Shown: one piece after another, positions 54,176 to 64,000 of the stretch
Position numbering within the stretch: position 1 is the first letter of the stretch
How the letters are laid out: every line of letters starts with the position of its first letter
Assembly: GCA_948146395.1 (NCBI GenBank)
Contig: OX411543.1
Span: 71,848,948 to 71,912,947 of the forward strand
DNA length: 64,000 nucleotides
DNA from: Fragum whitleyi
Taxonomy: Eukaryota > Mollusca > Bivalvia > Cardiida > Cardiidae
Direction of reading: 5' to 3'
The notes under the pieces: generated by a model
What the model saw: only the letters and a program-made list of their open reading frames with translations
Told to the model about the DNA's origin: nothing
Database searches by the model: none
Program-made: the position numbers and the translations under genes

Positions 54176-54376
54176 TCTCTTAAATGCGCCAATATACTCG
54201 TTTTCTCCTACACCTTAAATACAATGATCGCCTTCTGCAAGGACAAAAAATATAGATAGTACATTTAGTCCATGGGCCAGTTTCACCAAAAACATTTAAG
54301 ACGTATTTTTGTCTTACTGATGACTTTCGAATAAGTTACAACAGCACTTTACACAGGTATTGATAGATTGGTGATA

Positions 54377-54965
54377 CAGTTAACAACATCGTGAAATTGA
54401 CAAGGTGAATGATTTTGGAATGATTTGGGAATGAAATTGATTGAGTGTGTGGAGCGAGTTTTGAGTGAATTTAATGGGAGGTAATCCTACATCGCAAATT
54501 TTGTTCATGATGATCAAAATTGGCGTTATTGATTACCTCCCTTTAATGAAAATATGCATACAAGTTCTATAGATAGCTTCCGATTTCTTAGTTTAGTTTA
54601 TACTAATTTATTTTAGTTCGATTGCGACGAAAGCTTAAGCTTATAGAATCGCTCTCGAACACTCAATCCTGATGTTTTCACGTCCCCGAGAGAGAGGCAG
54701 TGGTTTAAACCCACTGCTACCCATTTTTACAGCTGGGTGAACTTCAAAAAGCTATTAGACGCTTACAATTTGAATTATGTCAGTGAAATCGCGATTTTTC
54801 TCTATCAAAATTTAATTTGAATGACGTTGTTGATTCTATATTTTTCATTTGGTTTGAGCGCTTTTGAATGGTATGAGTGAGTGCTTTGAATGAATGGAGC
54901 TCTGAGTCAGCGATTTACAATGGTTTTGATTGAGGTTAAAAGTCAATTTCACGATGTAACTAGCT
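54377..54965. mobile_element. MITE-1 copy 6 (longest, opposite orientation)
   Basis: CAGTTAACAACATCGTGAAAT ... TTTCACGATGTAACTAGCTG ends, 589 bp. The central hairpin (AATGGGAGGTAATCC ... GATTACCTCCCTTTAAT) is present. It is longer than its siblings because extra sequence (~54600-54780, with GTCCCCGAGAGAGAGGCAG) lies inside the right half. Confidence 0.65.
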
Positions 54966-56659
54966 GTGTGTAATTTTTGTCCTTTATATGCGGTAAGTCA
55001 TCGGTTAGACAAAAATACGTCTTAAATGTTTTGGTGAAATAGGCCCCTGGTCGTTTTGTCGTGAGCCAGTCGGTATAAATACGTACAGGGCACTTTTAGA
55101 TATGTCAACTAATGACATCTTAATTAGATCCATTCACTGATTAAACGAACTTGATCAGAAAGTTTTAAGAAAAGAAAACCTAAACGCTCTGCTTTTGTGT
55201 CCCATATTCTTTATTTATACACACGTTCTCTATACGAGTAAATATAACATGTAGGCCTAGTGAAATGAAAATGCCTCCCTGAAAACGGAAATTTGGCTCA
55301 GGGTTACTTATATACTTACTTCTCTAGCTGTGTAAAAAAGTAATTAATACTTTTGCCTCAATAAGTTTGTTTTTCATATTCTCGCTTCAGAATACAAATC
55401 CTAAAGTATCTTGATATTAGTGTTGGATATTTATGATAAATATTTAGCTACCAACTTAGGATGTAGTATCAAACAAGCAAAGGCTATCGACCACTCACCT
55501 TGTTTAGACATTTTTAGTATGACATCAACAAAATGGACTTGGTGGTTTGGATCTTATGGGTCCGTTCTTTATATTTGCTAGTCCCTGCTTAAGATGGAGA
55601 CTATTTAATGTGAGCAATGATTTTCTTTTTCTGTTAATTTAGAAATATTCCCTTTTCAAAGTTAAAGAAAGTGTTGGTTATGTATAATTTTTCGGGGTCA
55701 AATTCTAAACGGTCTTCAATTCTTTTCTAAAGTTGGTCCTGAGAGTGTCTATGGAACTCGCTTATGGTAGTTTTTACGGTCCTTGCTTCTTATTTGTGGG
55801 TCTCAGACCCTCACAACCGTTAAACCCTTAGATAAGAGGTTAAATTGACCTGTATCCTCGTAAATTTCTAGACACACGACAATCGGCACAGAATGGTCAT
55901 TTTCATCAAAGCTATTCACTTCAAAATGATGCATAAAATATTCGTGAACTTTTCAACATTCTCACATTTATTGCATCTTTTCCGCTGTAATGAAGCTGTT
56001 AAGAACCGGGGCGATTAATTGCAAATTTTACAGGTATAAACCGATTTTTGAATAGGAGGACGACCGCAATAAAGTTATAAAAGGAAGTTCTGGTTTTAGC
56101 CATTACCGGAATTTATTATGTTGGTCGCTAGGCACGCTTTGTGAATTAGTTCTAATTAACTAGACGGCTGCAATATAACAACTGTAATGAGTTCTAAAAT
56201 AATTTACACCGTGATGCGAAGATACATTGAAATAAGTCGGTGGAATCTAGCGATTAGATTTATAATTACGTGTAAACCGCCGTGAACACTATGGAAATTG
56301 TTCGGTCCATCAGATGTCACGGTTTTATTAAGTTGGAATGCGGAGCAATTCCAACTTAGATTTAACAAAACCGCAAAATGAACACAAGATAAATTCATTT
56401 CGGGTTTTTTGAGAACACATATCACGTGAACAGGATGTGAATACACTTCGGCCTATTTTGTATATCTCAACTTGACATAGACATACAGTTTATTTCATCA
56501 AAAGTAATAATGCTGTACAATTACACAACTATCATTTCATGTATATTATTAACACTCTATTTTATGTTTTAAACGAATTTTATTGAAAGTTGCGTACGAA
56601 TTTGCTAGTATCACATGTATGAACTATATTTGGAAATCATGTGATAAGTCAAGTCAAAT
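54966..56659. other. Intergenic; dispersed repeat copy and a hairpin
   Basis: 55685-55815 pairs with 9170-9320 (see there). CGGTTTTATTAAGTTGGAAT / ATTCCAACTTAG...AAAACCG form a hairpin at 56321-56373. No gene recognised. Confidence 0.4.
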
Positions 56660-56886
56660 AAGGTCAGCTATTGAAAATAGCACTAACCAATCACGTGATC
56701 TGCTTATTTGGTAATGTCGCGATCTGTTTTCTCAGTATTGTTGCAATAGCACAGGCCAATCACGTGATCTGCTTATTTGGTAATGTCGCGATCTGTTTTC
56801 TCAGTATTGTTGCAATAGCACAGGCAAATCATGTGATCTGCTTATTTGGTAATGTCACGACCTATTTTCGTGGAATTATGTTATAG
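56660..56886 (+). repeat. 69-bp minisatellite, three copies
   Basis: CCAATCACGTGATCTGCTTA recurs at 56687 and 56756, and slightly changed at 56825, i.e. exactly every 69 bp. Each of the first two units holds the E-box CACGTG; the third reads CATGTG. Because 69 is a multiple of three, one frame stays open through all copies and repeats a 23-residue hydrophobic unit. No start context, splice site or flanking coding supports a real protein. Confidence 0.7.
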
Positions 56887-57280
56887 CTTCTTTTAAAGGT
56901 ATAGTTTCTCTTTCTGAACGACCTTATCACACATTTAATGTTTGACAAATTGTTATATTGTACATTTCTGTCTACAGTTACGAAATAAAAATCTTTAGTT
57001 TTTCTTAAAGTGGTGATACACATTTAAAGTTAATAAATATTTTTGCAACATATTGTCGTTTGTTTGCCGTCATATAGCAGTTATCTACATGAATGTTTCA
57101 TTGTCAAAGCCCAATATTCATCCAATTAAATCCTGGCCACCACATCTTTAATGGAATTATGAATATCTTTGCCAAATTGCATTCCATCACCACGATAACT
57201 TGCCATTTGAAAAAAAACTACTAGTTCAACTTGTTTTCTTCACATTCTTACACATCAACACGTCTAAGAGCACCATAATA
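56887..57280. other. Intergenic, nothing recognised
   Basis: AT-rich spacer with no repeat or frame of note. Confidence 0.4.
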
Positions 57281-57713
57281 CAGAGAGTTACATCGTAACA
57301 TTCATCTCAATGAAAAACATTCTTAATCGCTCACTCAGCGCTCCATTCATTCATTCCAAACACTCACTCAAACCATTCAAAACGCTCAAACTTAATAACT
57401 AAATAAATAAGATCAGCATGTACATTCAAAATGAATTAAGCAAGAACCAAATCGCGATTTCACAGACATAATTGAAGTTTAAGGCGTCTGATTGGTTCTT
57501 TACGAAATAGAAAGCTATTGACGGAACTTTTATGCATATTTCATTAAAGGGAGGTTTTACATTTCGCTAATTTTGTTCATCCTGAACAAAATAAGCGACA
57601 TTGGATTCCCTCTCTTAAATTTCACTCAAAACTTGCTCCGCTCACTCATTCAACATCACTCCGAAATCATTCTAAAATCGTTCCTCTAATCAATTTTACG
57701 ATGTTCTTAACTG
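57281..57713. mobile_element. MITE-1 copy 7
   Basis: CAGAGAGTTACATCGTAACAT ... TTTTACGATGTTCTTAACTG ends, 433 bp, same orientation as copies 1 and 5. The central hairpin AAGGGAGGTTTTAC ... ATTTTGTTCATCCTGAACAAAA is present. Confidence 0.7.
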
Positions 57714-58153
57714 TACCCCAAACGGAGCATATATTGATTTCAACATGTCTGTCTGTCAGTCCATTTACCTTTTGCTTTCCGCTTGCTAAACGGAGAAGCT
57801 ATTGACCTGCAATAATGAATTTTTACACTAATATTGCGCATGACCCAAAGAAATGCCCTATTGTTTCGGGTTCATACATCTCACTGTCATTAGAAAACTT
57901 TAACTGTTAACAGTTTCCACTCTAACTGAACAACAAATCATAGAACTTGACACAAATGTTGTCAATGACCCAAGAAAGTGCCAAATTTTGAAGTCACGCA
58001 GGTCGAAGTCACAATTGAACTTCGTCGAAGAATTGTCTTGAGATTCCAATTCATGACGTAAAAGACTTAGAGACATAGAAACTGTTTTGAGTGTATAAGT
58101 GTCCGCCTGTGCGTCCATAGTCGGCTATATGGTCTATATCATTATCTTCCTAT

Positions 58154-59467
58154 TTAGCTCACCTGAGCACAACGTGCTTAGGGGGAGCTTTTAGTATCAC
58201 ACTGACTCCGACGTCCGTCGTGTGTCGTCAACTTTCTTAAGACTTCTTCTTCTCCTAAACCGCTGGGCCGATTTCGAAAAACCAAAATGTTCCCTTGGTG
58301 ACCCTCTTCAAAAATTGTTCGCTAAATTCTGATGATCCACAAATATGGGGTGGTAGGGCGGGGCTTATTTTGAGCAAGAAATTTTGAACGATATCTCCTC
58401 CTGAATGTTCCTTTGATGACCTTCTTCAAAATTTGTTCGCGAAATTTTGATTGGCCAATAAATGTGAGCATCGCAGGGAGGGGCTAATTTTGAGCCCGAA
58501 ATCTTTGAACGACATCTCCTCCTAAACCACTGGGGCCGATTTCAATGAAAAGTTATCAAAATATTCCTGGGGTGACCCTTTTTAATAATTGTCGTGATAT
58601 TGATATTGAGAATGGCCCATAAATATGGGCGTGGTAAAGCGGGGCTTATGTTGAGCCTGAAATCTTCTAACAGCATCTCCTCCTGAACCACTGGGCCGAT
58701 TTCAATTAAACTTTGCCAGACTGTTTCCTAGGTGACCCTTTTTAAAAATTGTTCGCGAAATTTTTAATATCCCATTTATATGGGTGTGGCGGGGCGGGGC
58801 TTAATTTGAACCCAAAATTCTTTGAACGACATCTCCTCCTGGACAACTGGGCGCATTTCAATGAAACTTTGCAAGAATGTTTCTAGGGTGGCCATTTTCA
58901 AAGATTATTTGCGATATTTTGATTGGCCCATAAATATGGACGTGGCGGGGTGGGCCTAATTTTGAGCAAGAAATCTTTGAATGAAATCACCTCCAGAACC
59001 ACTGGGTCAATTTCTGTGAAACTTTACCAGAATGTTTCTTTGGTATCTCTTTTTATGCAAGTTGTTCACTTAATTTTGATGTGTCCATAAATATTGGTGT
59101 GGCAGGGCGGGGCTTATTTTGAGCCCAAAATCTTTGAACGAAATCTTCTCCTGAACCACTCGGCCGATTTCAATGACACTTTACCAGAATGTTCCTTTGG
59201 TGACCCTCTTCAAAAAATTGTCTGCAAAGTTGTAATTAGCCCATGAATATGGGCATGGCAAGGTAGGGCTAATTTTGAGTCTCCTCTGTAAAGAGTTGGT
59301 CTATTAACCTCGCAGGGTATATTATGACTGTTTATTCTTCGAATATTATCTCCTTTCAACAATTAGGCAAATTTGAATGAAACTTTCCAGAAAGTTTCTT
59401 GGATGAGATCCACTGGACAAATCGATTTCAGGTGAGGGGTTTAGGGCCATTCTTGTCCTCTTGTTAT
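58154..59467 (+). repeat. Complete tandem-core (pearl/HINE-like) element
   Basis: The head TTTAGCTCACCTGAGCACAAC and a GTCCGTCGTGTGTCGTC run are followed by seven units starting near 58246, 58397, 58521, 58676, 58830, 58989 and 59145. Units are ~151-159 bp except one of 124. They carry GAACCACTGGGCCGATTTCAA, CCCATAAATATGGGCGTGG and GGCGGGGCTTATTTTGAGC. The tail TTCAGGTGAGGGGTTTAGGGC then CCTCTTGTT closes it. CTCACCTGA in the head and TCAGGTGAG before the tail form a subterminal inverted repeat, as reported for Helentron-associated elements. Non-coding. Confidence 0.75.
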
Positions 59468-60651
59468 CATTTATCTTTCATCAGTTTCAGGCCTGTATAG
59501 CGATTCAACGGTTTAAGCGTCTCTCGTTATTGAAATACATTGATTTATATATGCCCGTCGAAAGACGAGACATATTATGTGATCACCTGTGGTGGGCGGG
59601 AGGCTTCAGCTTCGTAAGGGGCTTGAGGTCGCCGTCTTTTGAACGCATTCCAACTTATCAGTACTTTCAGTACTTTGATCTATGTTAAAGGCAAAACATA
59701 ACTTAGTACAAAATAGGTAAAAGCATCGGAGTTTCTTAGCGCAGGCATACCTAAAATTTGGTGGATCATGGTTCATTCTGTTAACTATTTGAACTTCGTC
59801 AAAGGACTAAATTCGTCGAAATCATTTTCATTGCCTCTTTTACTCCTGGTTACTTCCCTACCACCAGAGCTTTCAATCTTTATGCCTGGTGTAACTGTTC
59901 CATTAGAAAATACTATTTTGGAGACCGAAATGTTGCTTTAATTGCCAGAGGAACTATCCAAAAATTGTCAAGTCGGATGTGGCAATTTTGGGTAATTTTC
60001 CGGTGTGATTTTCTAAGGATAAAATTTTCAAAAAAATAGTTGACCTTGAACCATATTCGTTTGTCTATCGGTATTAATAAGAAATTGGTGCATGATGTTT
60101 TCGATATCAGTTAGAACTAATACTTCGATGAGATGTTTGTCTGAAAGATGTAAGCTTCGGTATGACTGTATGAAAATATGGAATTAATTCTCGAAGACTT
60201 ATTCAGAATAAAAAAAAATACGCATGCATAAATACCGAAACAAAAACCCTCTCTCGGTTACAAGGATTGCGAATTAGCTTACATCAAAATTACACGAGCG
60301 TTTGAACATAGAGCTAATGGCAGCCTATTGAAATCGCTGCCTTTTTTACGGGATATCTTTTGTCGAGATTATTTCGCGCTCACCCAATGTTTGTGTACAA
60401 TAAAAAGATTTCCCATTTCCGAGATGGCGTTAACAGTGTTGACAAGCGCGTGGAGTTACTGAAACCGGAAGCGGAAGACAATGGCGCGCGCAGTCGGGGA
60501 TTCTGTTTGAAGGGCACGGAACTAGAAAATTGACACAAGTTTGCTCTTAGCTACTGCTTCGCGACCGCCATGAAATTACGGATCATTTGTCGGTTGACAT
60601 GAAATGAGGCGATAACCATGACCGAAAAACAATGAGCTGGTCGATCAATGG
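59468..60651. other. Intergenic with a CpG-rich pocket
   Basis: 60415-60500 is CpG-rich and carries GAGATGGCG (YY1-like), ACCGGAAGCGGAAG (two ETS cores, 60464-60477) and ATGGCGCGCGCAG (NRF1-like). It looks like a TATA-less start region, but no exon could be attached on either side. The rest shows nothing. Confidence 0.3.
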
Positions 60652-60839
60652 GCCAACTTATTTCTGACCCTGGGCGGGTACTGTTGCCCGCTATATCAGA
60701 GTATATCTCAAAAAACGGGCTACCAGCTCTAGACTGGTCCATATATCGTCTATCAGAATAGCCTAGAATAGGCTGTTCTGATATTCGACAGTGAGACCAG
60801 TCTACACCCGACCCGAAAGCGGGCCAGAAATAAGTTGGC
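60652..60839. mobile_element. Nested palindromic element, ~188 bp
   Basis: The outer arms GCCAACTTATTTCTGACCC and GGGCCAGAAATAAGTTGGC enclose an inner, longer palindrome at 60728-60803 (TAGACTGGTC ... TATCAGAATAGCCT-AGAAT-AGGCTGTTCTGATA ... GACCAGTCTA). The minus-strand frame reading through it is a by-product. Probably a MITE; no other copy was seen here. Confidence 0.6.
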
Positions 60840-61820
60840 ACAATGTTGAGACGATTCGATGGTTAGACTAACAATTGAAAAGTCATATGTCATATGATTC
60901 TGTTAGACTTTATATCACCAACTGCACTTACAGTCGATATCGCTCGTTTGTCCAATCCTATTAAGCGACCATTTTCATTAAAGGACCATTTTCATAAAGC
61001 GACCATCATGAGAAGTCCCTTCACCAAAAGCTAAATCTCTGAAAGAGTCGAAATTCTTCATGAAACGCATAATTGGTTATTATTTTCAATAGTTTATTTC
61101 TCTGGCTTGAACATAAATGTTCTTTGTCAATTCACATTACATATGTTACATACAGAACAAAAGAACAACAAAACTGTTCAAACAATAATAAAAGTATACA
61201 ATAAATGTATCATAATATTGGATCTTATATCGTTGGAACCCATTAGAATCGTCTCAATCAGACGATTCTAATGGGTTCGAACATCATTTGATTCAGTAAG
61301 AATTATGCGTCAAACAAAGACCTCATTTATTTATCCAGAAATATTATATTTACTGACTATTTCCATAAGCTACAGCTTTTTAGTAGTCCCCTTAGTGGTC
61401 GCATAACACAGGATTTATTATATTATGTTAAAAATACTATATTATTTGTTATTTACAAATCAAACAAAACTTTGATCATACTCATTTGAAAATTACATGA
61501 GCTCAGCTCTGAAATAACGTTCATAAAGAAGAATAGGTTTCGCAGTAACTGTGCGATTTTCGTACAACAGGAGCATTAAAAGAGCGATTTCGAACCATCG
61601 ACACAACAAAGACTAACTATGGGACTACCAAGCAGTCATTTTATTCACTTTTGAACGTTGCAAATGAATGCTTATTCACTTTATTCACTTCATACATGAA
61701 TATGTTTGTATGGATCTCTGTGTGCGTGTGTCTTTGAGTGTGTGTGGGTGTATGAAGATGAATTAAAATGCGTTCGTGCGTGCGTGTGTGCGCGTGCGGG
61801 TGTGTGTAGGTATGTGTCTC
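60840..61820. other. Intergenic; perfect short hairpin and a GT-rich tract
   Basis: 61236-61254 and 61260-61278 are perfect 19-bp inverted repeats (GAACCCATTAGAATCGTCT) with a 5-nt loop. 61717-61815 is an imperfect GT/GCGT microsatellite. No gene recognised. Confidence 0.5.
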
Positions 61821-62738
61821 TATAGTCCGTTTGACTTCTATATGGACCAACATTTGGCCAAAAATCCAAGAATCAAATTAATGCAACGTATTTTTTTCTT
61901 GTCATATCACATTTTCCATCTAATACAATTTATGAAGAATTTTGTTTTTCAGTATTTTTGAAAGTAAAATAATGATATTGACCGCCCGTCTACATAATAA
62001 CTCACAGCCTTTCACTCCATCTTGTGTCTGTATTAAACGGAACAGCGAATTATCAATCCAAAAATTGTTCTGATTTGCATAGGGGCCGAGCCAAAAGTGT
62101 ATGATTTTAAGTGAGTCGTTTTAGTATAAAATCGAGTATTTTGTACAATTAATTTTGTCAGAAATATTTAATTCCTTAGGATATCAACTCTGAGTGTTTT
62201 CTCTATGTTAACATACTTTTTGACCAGAAAATTGCTAATTGTTTTTTATCTTTCCTGCGATGAACCCCATATTCACATATTTAGACCAATAAAAAAGCAT
62301 TATTTTGAGAAGTCGTTGGGATTTTCACGAGGAAACTTAGATAAGCAGACGAGAAATAATGGTATAAATCACGTGATATTTAAGTTTTGAATCACATGAC
62401 CGTCGATATACTTATTAGCATATCCAAATAAAGAATAGCGGACAATTCATCTGTCCAATGTTTAGTTTAAAACCACGTGTTTTTACTATATGTTTATTTT
62501 TTCTTACTACTAAGCAGCCTACATTTTCCCTCCTGTTTTAGAGCGGAAAATGCGAAAATATTAACATTTACTAGATAGACAAAATCATTATTTTGACATA
62601 ACTTTATTTTCAAAAAAATATTTTGTGGAATGGTATTAAGCTGAAATTTCGATTTTACCACATACAAATCCTTCATCCAAACGCAGTTTCGTGTAATTAA
62701 TGAAAATGATGGTCAATATAGATGTCAAACGGACTATA
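61821..62738 (+). mobile_element. MITE-5 copy 2
   Basis: TATAGTCCGTTTGACTTCTAT ... ATAGATGTCAAACGGACTATA ends, 918 bp, in opposite orientation to 36549-37464. Shared interior blocks include ATTTGCATAGGG, ATCACGTGATATTTAAGTTTT, ACCGTCGATAT and ACCACGTGTTTTTAC. No transposase frame survives. TATA-edged ends suggest a TA target. Confidence 0.7.
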
Positions 62739-63924
62739 CTGTTCGATTCAATTATTTGTATTCATTGTTTTCTGCTCAAAGCTCGCCCGTGTGGCGGAGA
62801 AATAAAGAATATATACATATATGGTGCCGTTACAAGAACGGTGCGGTGAATTACCAATAAAGTAATTTGTACTCAAGATACCCCCATTCCTTCGTTCACA
62901 AATGTATCGGAGTCGCGTTGAAATTGTATTTTAACGAGAAAAGTTCAATTCCAGTTTTACAGTTATCGTAAGGCGTGTCGTTGCCGTGACGTCAGTTTTA
63001 CGACATGTCGTCAACCAAACCTTTTCATGTTTATAGCGTATTTAAAGTTTAGAATGGTTGAAATATCTTTTACTGTTATCATCTTATACTAGTCCTTTCA
63101 CATTCTCTGAATATATAACAAATTTTGAAGCGCTATATATCAATAATATGGTTCCGTGCTATAAATTGAAATCTACCAATATGGATGTGTCTAGGCCTAT
63201 GCAATTTAAATGCACGTTGTTATTTTTTAACATATCGCAAAATATATAGCAAGACACAACTACAAAAACATGTGTCTGAGCCCAGAATAGGTTCAGGACT
63301 GTGTAATAAAAAAGCACATATACACAACATTATATATATGTTAAAACAACAAAAATGACATTTTCTAAGAATAACTATCGAATAAGAGGGATTGCATTTT
63401 CTTTTTCTCTAAAAATAGTAACAACGAGGATTGTAAATATTTGCGTTAAGGTAGCGCTCGTGAGGTGACAATAGCGTATCCTGCTAAAATTTCAATTCGA
63501 AAAATTTAATACTCAATGAAATCCTTCTAGAGAGTGAAATTAAAATTTTATAAACGCAACAATTTTCTTTAATTTCTAGAAATCTCTCTCTTTCATGTTT
63601 CCCAATCAAAGCTTTTAAATTCCGCCCACAGTGTTTATTGGTATTGCTGTATTAAGAAATGCGTTAGAGCTGGTCTAAACAAACCTTAGACAATAATTTC
63701 TGACTGAACGGTTTGATTGTTCGTATTACGATTTCAGCTTTCTTTCGATTTTATTTTGTCTAACAAACACAAAATTTATTAATTTTATTTGATCCCAAAA
63801 AGAGCACAAAAACTTAATTTCTATGTACTCGAGAGAAAAAAAAGAAATAAAATAAATAAAATGAAAAAGAAAATGAAAACAAAAACTTACAAATAAATAT
63901 GTCACTGTTGAAATTCATTACTTC
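62739..63924. other. Intergenic, one dispersed motif
   Basis: 62770-62820 (AAAGCTCGCCCGTGTGGCGG, AGAAATAAAGAATATATAC) is the inverse of 17018-17065. Elsewhere AT-rich with nothing recognised. Confidence 0.4.
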
Positions 63925-63962
63925 TGAACTGTTGCGGAACTATTATGGGCCCAGTACCTTAA
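63925..63962. mobile_element. MITE-2 copy 5 (terminal fragment)
   Basis: CTGTTGCGGAACTATTATGGG then CCCAGTACCTTAA matches the right terminal repeat of MITE-2. No partner arm is found upstream, so it is a solo end. Confidence 0.5.
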
Positions 63963-64000
63963 TATCTCCGCCATTTGCTTTTACTCTCTCCTTTTGATAT

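Noticed and set aside
60551..60841. Minus-strand 96-codon frame
   Set aside because: Most of it lies in the nested palindrome at 60652-60839, so it is a by-product of the inverted repeat.

Overview
This window is non-coding, repeat-packed animal DNA, most likely from a bivalve mollusc. The case for a bivalve is inferred from the repeats. Modular elements have a TTAGCTCACCTGAGC-type head, a core of ~155-167-bp tandem units and a tail ending near CCTCTTGTT, which matches pearl/HINE-like (Helentron-associated) repeats known from bivalves. There are also tRNA-derived SINEs with a shared body, an AT-rich base composition, and many palindromic MITEs. Nothing supports a prokaryotic, organellar or viral origin. 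No complete host gene is visible; the only host-gene candidate is one possible exon near 33.85-34.06 kb with a strong splice donor.

Layout: 1-6.6 kb holds tandem-core repeats and two copies of a foldback element whose CpGs recur about once per DNA helical turn. 6.9-18 kb holds a 139-bp tandem duplication, SINEs of two families and several MITE families. 18-24.56 kb is a nearly full-length APE-type LINE on the minus strand (LINE-A): ORF1, an 11-nt ORF1/ORF2 overlap, ORF2 with endonuclease and reverse transcriptase, one in-frame stop near the C-terminus, and a microsatellite 3' tail. 24.6-49.4 kb is AT-rich DNA sprinkled with MITEs, hairpins, microsatellites, a minus-strand SINE and a nested repeat cluster at 35.4-37.8 kb. 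49.46-52.79 kb is a second, 5'-truncated LINE on the plus strand (LINE-B), with one frameshift, an (AG)n expansion and a 3' stem-loop before an (ATT)n tail. 52.8-64 kb holds more MITEs, a SINE with a perfect 13-bp target-site duplication, a 69-bp minisatellite, a complete tandem-core element (58.2-59.5 kb) and a second copy of a ~917-bp inverted-repeat element.

How the parts relate: the two LINEs supply the retrotransposition enzymes (endonuclease and RT). SINEs normally depend on such enzymes, but which LINE served these SINEs cannot be told here. The short inverted-repeat elements carry no transposase and would have been moved by enzymes encoded elsewhere. Family labels used below: MITE-1 (seven copies), MITE-2 (five), MITE-3 (four), MITE-4 (two), MITE-5 (two, ~917 bp), MITE-6 (four, TTAA/piggyBac-like), MITE-7 (two), MITE-8 (three), FB-CG (two). 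These labels are mine, made from within-window comparison only.
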